In this document: piece after piece, positions 5,876-8,862 of the stretch | Position numbering within the stretch: position 1 is the stretch's first letter | Layout: each line of letters begins with the position of its first letter | NCBI GenBank assembly: GCA_903913345.1 | Contig: CAIWLA010000052.1 | Span: 1 to 8,862 of the forward strand | Origin: an uncultured Magnetococcales bacterium | GTDB lineage: Bacteria; Pseudomonadota; Magnetococcia; Magnetococcales; Magnetaquicoccaceae | Direction: 5' to 3' | Length of the DNA stretch: 8,862 nucleotides | Position numbers and translations under genes: made by a program | Notes under the pieces: generated by a model | Databases searched by the model: none | The model's input: only the letters and a program-made list of their open reading frames with translations | Told to the model about the DNA's origin: nothing

Positions 5876-6567
5876 GGATGTTCCCGCAGACGATATCCCA
5901 GGTTGCGGACGGTTTCGATGGCGTCGCCGATGGCACCCAGTTTTTCCCGCAGACGCTTGACATGGACATCCACCGTGCGGGTCTGTACGGCGGTGTTGTT
6001 GAGATTCCAGACCTTGGTCAGCAGGGTGTCGCGGGATTGCACCCGGCCCTTGTTGGTCAGGAGGAGATCCAGCAATTTGAACTCCATGGAGGTCAGAAAA
6101 ATCTCCTGTTCCGCAATCCAGACCTGATGCCGGGTGCGGTCCATGGTCAGGAGACCGAAGACCGCCAGCGACTCGTCTTCCGGTCGGGCGGGGGTGTGAC
6201 TGCGACGCAAAATGGCCCGGATGCGCAGCATCAGCTCCCGGACATGGAAGGGTTTGACCACATAGTCGTCCGCCCCCAGTTCAAAGCCGACCACCCGGTC
6301 GGTATCTTCGCTTTTGGCACTGAGAAACAGGATGGGCGTGGCGCGGGTGCGCTCGTGCAGACGGAGGCGATGACACACTTCGATTCCAGACATGCCGGGC
6401 AGCATGATGTCCAACAGGGCCAGGTCGGGCGGTCCCTGCTGTATGGCCCACTCCAACCCCTCTTCGCCCGTCTGGAATGGATACACCTGATACCCCTCAT
6501 TTTTCAGGTTGTATTCCAGCGTCATCAGCAGGTCTTCCTCATCCTCGATGATTAAAATGCGGGTCAT
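5863..6567 (-). CDS. phoB: OmpR/PhoB-family response regulator, probable PhoB
   Basis: This 234-residue protein, of normal family length, has an N-terminal receiver (1-122) with acidic pocket E8/D9, phospho-acceptor D53 (LLDIMLPG), S83 in place of the more common threonine, and K105 (VVKPF). A winged-helix DNA-binding domain follows (about 133-230), with [12 protein letters not shown], the recognition-helix region [14 protein letters not shown] and the wing [10 protein letters not shown]. It should be phosphorylated by the PhoR kinase of the same cluster and bind promoter repeats; in most bacteria PhoB controls phosphate-starvation genes. No phosphate transport genes or phoU are in view, so assignment to phosphate rests on family resemblance. 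It lies 72 bp downstream of the DUF1640-like gene on the same strand. No clear Shine-Dalgarno sequence precedes the ATG at 6567. Its stop overlaps the end of the convergent hybrid kinase gene. Confidence 0.93.
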   Translation of the reverse strand: MTRILIIEDEEDLLMTLEYNLKNEGYQVYPFQTGEEGLEWAIQQGPPDLALLDIMLPGMSGIEVCHRLRLHERTRATPILFLSAKSEDTDRVVGFELGADDYVVKPFHVRELMLRIRAILRRSHTPARPEDESLAVFGLLTMDRTRHQVWIAEQEIFLTSMEFKLLDLLLTNKGRVQSRDTLLTKVWNLNNTAVQTRTVDVHVKRLREKLGAIGDAIETVRNLGYRLREHPHKG

Positions 6568-6639
6568 GTCGGGTTGTCATCCGTATGATGTGGCCGCAAA
6601 GGCCGTGGGAATCCGGTTGATGGCACACTTATGACCGGT

Positions 6640-6891
6640 TCAGTGCGGAAAAAAGGTCTTGAGAATGAGTGCCAGGATACCCGTGATGGTCACCGCCGTA
6701 CCCCACTTGAGAGGGGCCAACTCGGCGGCCATACGCAATTCGAGTTCCTTCAGATCCTGTTTGGTTGCCAGACGTTCATCCACCAGTTCAGCAATGATGC
6801 GGGTTTGCACTTCCGCCTGTTCCTGGGAAAACCCGGCATCCTTCAGCCGTTTCATGCTGGAAAGCGTATCAAAGGCGATGGCATGGGACAT
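6640..6891 (-). CDS. Small DUF1640-like coiled-coil protein with a C-terminal membrane helix
   Basis: This 83-residue protein begins MSHAIAFDTLSSMKRLKDAG and continues with a charged, heptad-like helical region (FSQEQAEVQTRIIAELVDER, LATKQDLKELELRMAAEL; about 21-58), then a hydrophobic anchor (about 62-80, WGTAVTITGILALILKTFF). This pattern is typical of bacterial DUF1640/CCDC90-like proteins: small tail-anchored coiled coils of unknown biochemical role. I chose the ATG at 6891 because a perfect AGGAGG (6897-6902) lies 5 nt upstream; an in-frame start at 6915 has no such signal. It sits between phoR (89 bp upstream) and phoB (72 bp downstream) on the same strand and is probably co-transcribed. 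A role in the two-component system is possible but only suggested by position. The small-protein call is strong; the family name is from recall. Confidence 0.82.
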   Translation of the reverse strand: MSHAIAFDTLSSMKRLKDAGFSQEQAEVQTRIIAELVDERLATKQDLKELELRMAAELAPLKWGTAVTITGILALILKTFFPH

Positions 6892-6896
6892 GGTAG

Positions 6897-6902
6897 CCTC
6901 CT
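6897..6902 (-). promoter_or_regulatory. Strong ribosome binding site of the DUF1640-like gene
   Basis: Minus-strand AGGAGG is followed by CTACC and the ATG at 6891. It is the best Shine-Dalgarno sequence in the cluster, clearly better than those of phoR and phoB, so the small protein may be made in excess of both. Confidence 0.8.
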
Positions 6903-6980
6903 GAAGTCTGAACAACCATTTTCTTTCACTCTACCACGATCATGGCCACGAATCACCCTAAAAAAATGCCGGACGCCGCC

Positions 6981-8747
6981 TCACACCGTTGGGCGGGAGA
7001 GTGTCACCCAGAACAGCGACCCGTGCGGCTCAGCGGCCTCCATCCCCACCGTCTCTCCCATCTTTTCGGCCAAATGTTTGACGATGGACAGTCCCAGCCC
7101 CGTCCCCCCCATCTTGCGGGAGCGACCGGAATCCACCCGGTAAAATCGTTCAAAGAGGCGATCCCGGTGTTGGGGCGCAATACCGGGGCCGTTATCTGCC
7201 ACCTCCAGCCGCAACCGTCCCGACTGCTCGCGTACACGCACCAGGATGGTGGATTGGTTGGGAATATATTTGACCGCATTATCGAGAAAATTGGTCAAGA
7301 TGCGTCGCAACGCCTCGGCATCGGCCAGAACCGGGACATCCGGGGATACCGTTATCTGCAAGGCGATCTGTTTGTCATTGGCCGCCGTCCGTACCAGCTC
7401 CACCACCTCCTGCACAATGGGCAACAGGAAAAAGGGGTGTCGTTCCATGACCAATTGGTCGGCCTCCAGGCGGGAGAGATCCAACAGGTCCGCAATGATC
7501 CGTGCCAGCCGACTGGCATTGCGTTCCATGGCCTCCACCAGGACGCGACCGTATTTTTTATCCTCCAGGGCACCATCCAGCAGGGTCTGGGCATTGGCCT
7601 GCATCACACTGACCGGGGTGCGCAGTTCATGGGAGACGTTGGCGACAAAATCGCGCCGAATGCGATCCAGACGCCGTTTTTCCGTCACATCCCGCAACAC
7701 AATGACATGGCCGGCATGTTCATACAGAGGAGTCACCACCGCCATCAATCGTCGGGGGGTTGATCGGTCCATATCGAATTCGGTACTGAAGGGTTGTGTT
7801 GGCAACTCGTCCCGATCCAGTCCCAGGTCGGCCACCGCCTGGGTGGGCAACAGGGTGTCAACCGCCTGTCCGACCAGGGGTTGGGGCAAAGAGAAAAATT
7901 CCAATACCGAGCGGTTCATCAGGGTGATGCACAACTGTCCATCCAGGGCGATCACCCCTTCGTGCATGCTCTGCAAGACGGCCGCCATCTGGGATTTTTG
8001 GGCCGACAACTGGACCAGGGTCTCATTTTTCTCTTCTGCCAGGAGATTCAGGGAGCTGGCCAATCCCGCCAAGGCATCGTTGGCATGAATTTCGATGCGG
8101 GGGGCATGGACCGAGTGGGCCATGGTCTGGGCACAGGCAATGACATGCCGTTGGGTCTGGGTGGCCCAATGGGCAAAAAAGCCACTCAGGGAGATGGCGG
8201 TCAGTACGGCAATAAAACCGGCAATGATGATCGCCAGATGCAAATGACTCTTGACCGCCCGTATGCTGGTCAGCGACATGGCCACCCGCACCACACCGTT
8301 CACCCCCTGGGGATGGTGGAACGGCACGGCCACATAGAGCATGGGTTGGGACATGATGGTGGAAGGGTGGGTGCTGTGACCAAATCCCTTTTGCTGGGCC
8401 GCCACCACCTCCGGTCGTTGCCCATGGTTTTCCATGGCATGGAGTGACTCTTTGTCCTGCTCCGAGTCCCCCAACACCTCCCCGTCGGCGGCAATCACGG
8501 TGACGCGCACACCCGGATCCCGACCAAGCAGATTGGTCAGGGCGTCCAGGTTGACCGGGGTCGGTGATTTTTCCTGCGCCTCAACCAGGGTGCGCGCCAT
8601 GTTGACATGCCGGTGCAGATCCGTCACCAGTTGCGTCTCCAACCACTCCCCCAGGGCATACTCCAGATAGATATCCGCCGTCAAAATGGCAATGAAGACC
8701 AACAGGAGGGAAGAGACAATATATTTGCCGCGAATATCGAGGATCAT
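6981..8747 (-). CDS. phoR: Sensor histidine kinase, probable PhoR
   Basis: The protein has 588 residues from the ATG at 8747. A first membrane helix (about 9-27) and a second (about 169-190) enclose a periplasmic domain of about 140 residues (VRVTVIAADGEVLGDS, YVAVPF) that looks like the Cache/PAS-type sensor of long PhoR/WalK kinases. Then come a linker/HAMP-like region (191-245), a PAS domain (about 250-355; MHEGVIALDG, VIVLRDVTEKRRLD), HisKA with FVANVSHELRTP and phospho-acceptor His373, and HATPase with N490 (NFLDNAVKY), DNGPG 518-522, FERF 532-535 and GGTGLGL 547-553. All catalytic motifs are intact. It probably phosphorylates PhoB of the same cluster. The frame continues upstream to a TTG at 8849 and to the window edge, but that part is proline-rich and coincides with a repeat, so the ATG just before the first helix is preferred, although its Shine-Dalgarno sequence is weak. 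Confidence 0.92.
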   Translation of the reverse strand: MILDIRGKYIVSSLLLVFIAILTADIYLEYALGEWLETQLVTDLHRHVNMARTLVEAQEKSPTPVNLDALTNLLGRDPGVRVTVIAADGEVLGDSEQDKESLHAMENHGQRPEVVAAQQKGFGHSTHPSTIMSQPMLYVAVPFHHPQGVNGVVRVAMSLTSIRAVKSHLHLAIIIAGFIAVLTAISLSGFFAHWATQTQRHVIACAQTMAHSVHAPRIEIHANDALAGLASSLNLLAEEKNETLVQLSAQKSQMAAVLQSMHEGVIALDGQLCITLMNRSVLEFFSLPQPLVGQAVDTLLPTQAVADLGLDRDELPTQPFSTEFDMDRSTPRRLMAVVTPLYEHAGHVIVLRDVTEKRRLDRIRRDFVANVSHELRTPVSVMQANAQTLLDGALEDKKYGRVLVEAMERNASRLARIIADLLDLSRLEADQLVMERHPFFLLPIVQEVVELVRTAANDKQIALQITVSPDVPVLADAEALRRILTNFLDNAVKYIPNQSTILVRVREQSGRLRLEVADNGPGIAPQHRDRLFERFYRVDSGRSRKMGGTGLGLSIVKHLAEKMGETVGMEAAEPHGSLFWVTLSRPTV

Positions 8748-8790
8748 ATGCACCCGGATCGGATATGGTTGCCAAAATACGATTGCGGGT

Positions 8791-8830
8791 TCAGGGGGAT
8801 CATCCCCCTGGTGGGGTTCGGGGCGAGGCC
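8791..8830 (-). repeat. GC-rich dispersed repeat, copy B, with a perfect palindromic core
   Basis: This is the related partner of 2901-2940 (about 31 of 40 identical) in inverted orientation, lying 44 bp upstream of the phoR start. Its core 8792-8810 is a perfect inverted repeat with 9-bp arms CAGGGGGAT around one central base. Intergenic blocks of this general look (CCCCGAACCCC.CCAGGGG..CCCCTG) recur in many high-GC proteobacterial genomes; that comparison is from memory. Confidence 0.6.
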
Positions 8831-8862
8831 CAGACGAAACGATGATCAAGGCCGCCTGATCG

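Noticed and set aside
6960..6966. Run of seven A after phoR as a terminator T-tract on the minus strand
   Set aside because: The preceding GC-rich bases form no stem longer than three pairs, so co-transcription with the small gene remains likely.
5872..8447. Plus-strand frames opposite phoB and phoR (5872-6555, 6942-7763, 7246-8088, 7794-8447)
   Set aside because: Antisense shadows. The minus-strand frames encode full receiver, winged-helix, PAS and kinase motifs.
8748..8849. TTG at 8849 as the phoR start (622 residues)
   Set aside because: The extra 34 residues are proline-rich and encoded partly by the dispersed repeat. The ATG at 8747 directly precedes the first membrane helix.

Overview
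The window looks like chromosomal DNA of a Gram-negative bacterium rich in signal transduction, most likely a proteobacterium. The hybrid kinase, the PhoR/PhoB pair, the DUF1640-type small protein and the GC-rich intergenic repeat would fit an alphaproteobacterium or a magnetotactic coccus (Magnetococcales), but no marker gene settles this. It falls into two compositional halves. Positions 1 to about 2800 are visibly AT-richer; from about 2820 to the end the DNA is GC-rich.

AT-rich half, all main genes on the minus strand. A multi-pass membrane protein of unknown function runs off the left edge (1-953) and carries a regular glycine every four residues. Upstream of it lies a c-di-GMP-binding PilZ-domain protein (1136-2209). 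Just 25 bp before the PilZ start codon is the end of an internally deleted IS5-family insertion sequence of 257 bp (2235-2491). This relic keeps both terminal inverted repeats, a promoter, a hairpin-buried ribosome binding site, the first 16 transposase codons and the last 40 or so. It reads toward the PilZ gene. To its right are an orphan plus-strand reading frame and a roughly 420-bp intergenic stretch where the composition changes and where one copy of a GC-rich repeat lies.

GC-rich half. A plus-strand hybrid histidine kinase (3098-5875; two membrane helices, HisKA, HATPase, two receivers, HPt) holds a complete His-Asp-His phosphorelay in one chain but almost no periplasmic sensor. Its 3' end overlaps by 13 bp the 3' end of a convergent minus-strand cluster transcribed in the order phoR (6981-8747), a DUF1640-like coiled-coil/membrane protein (6640-6891), phoB (5863-6567). 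PhoR and PhoB form a classical two-component pair, typically for phosphate limitation, here in reversed order with a small gene between them. A second copy of the GC-rich repeat lies just upstream of phoR.

Together the window holds a membrane-anchored phosphorelay kinase, a PhoR/PhoB-type system and a c-di-GMP effector. The most unusual items are the deleted IS with its self-limiting translation signal next to the PilZ gene, the glycine-zipper membrane protein, and the small gene inside the phoR-phoB cluster. No tRNA, rRNA or CRISPR array was seen.
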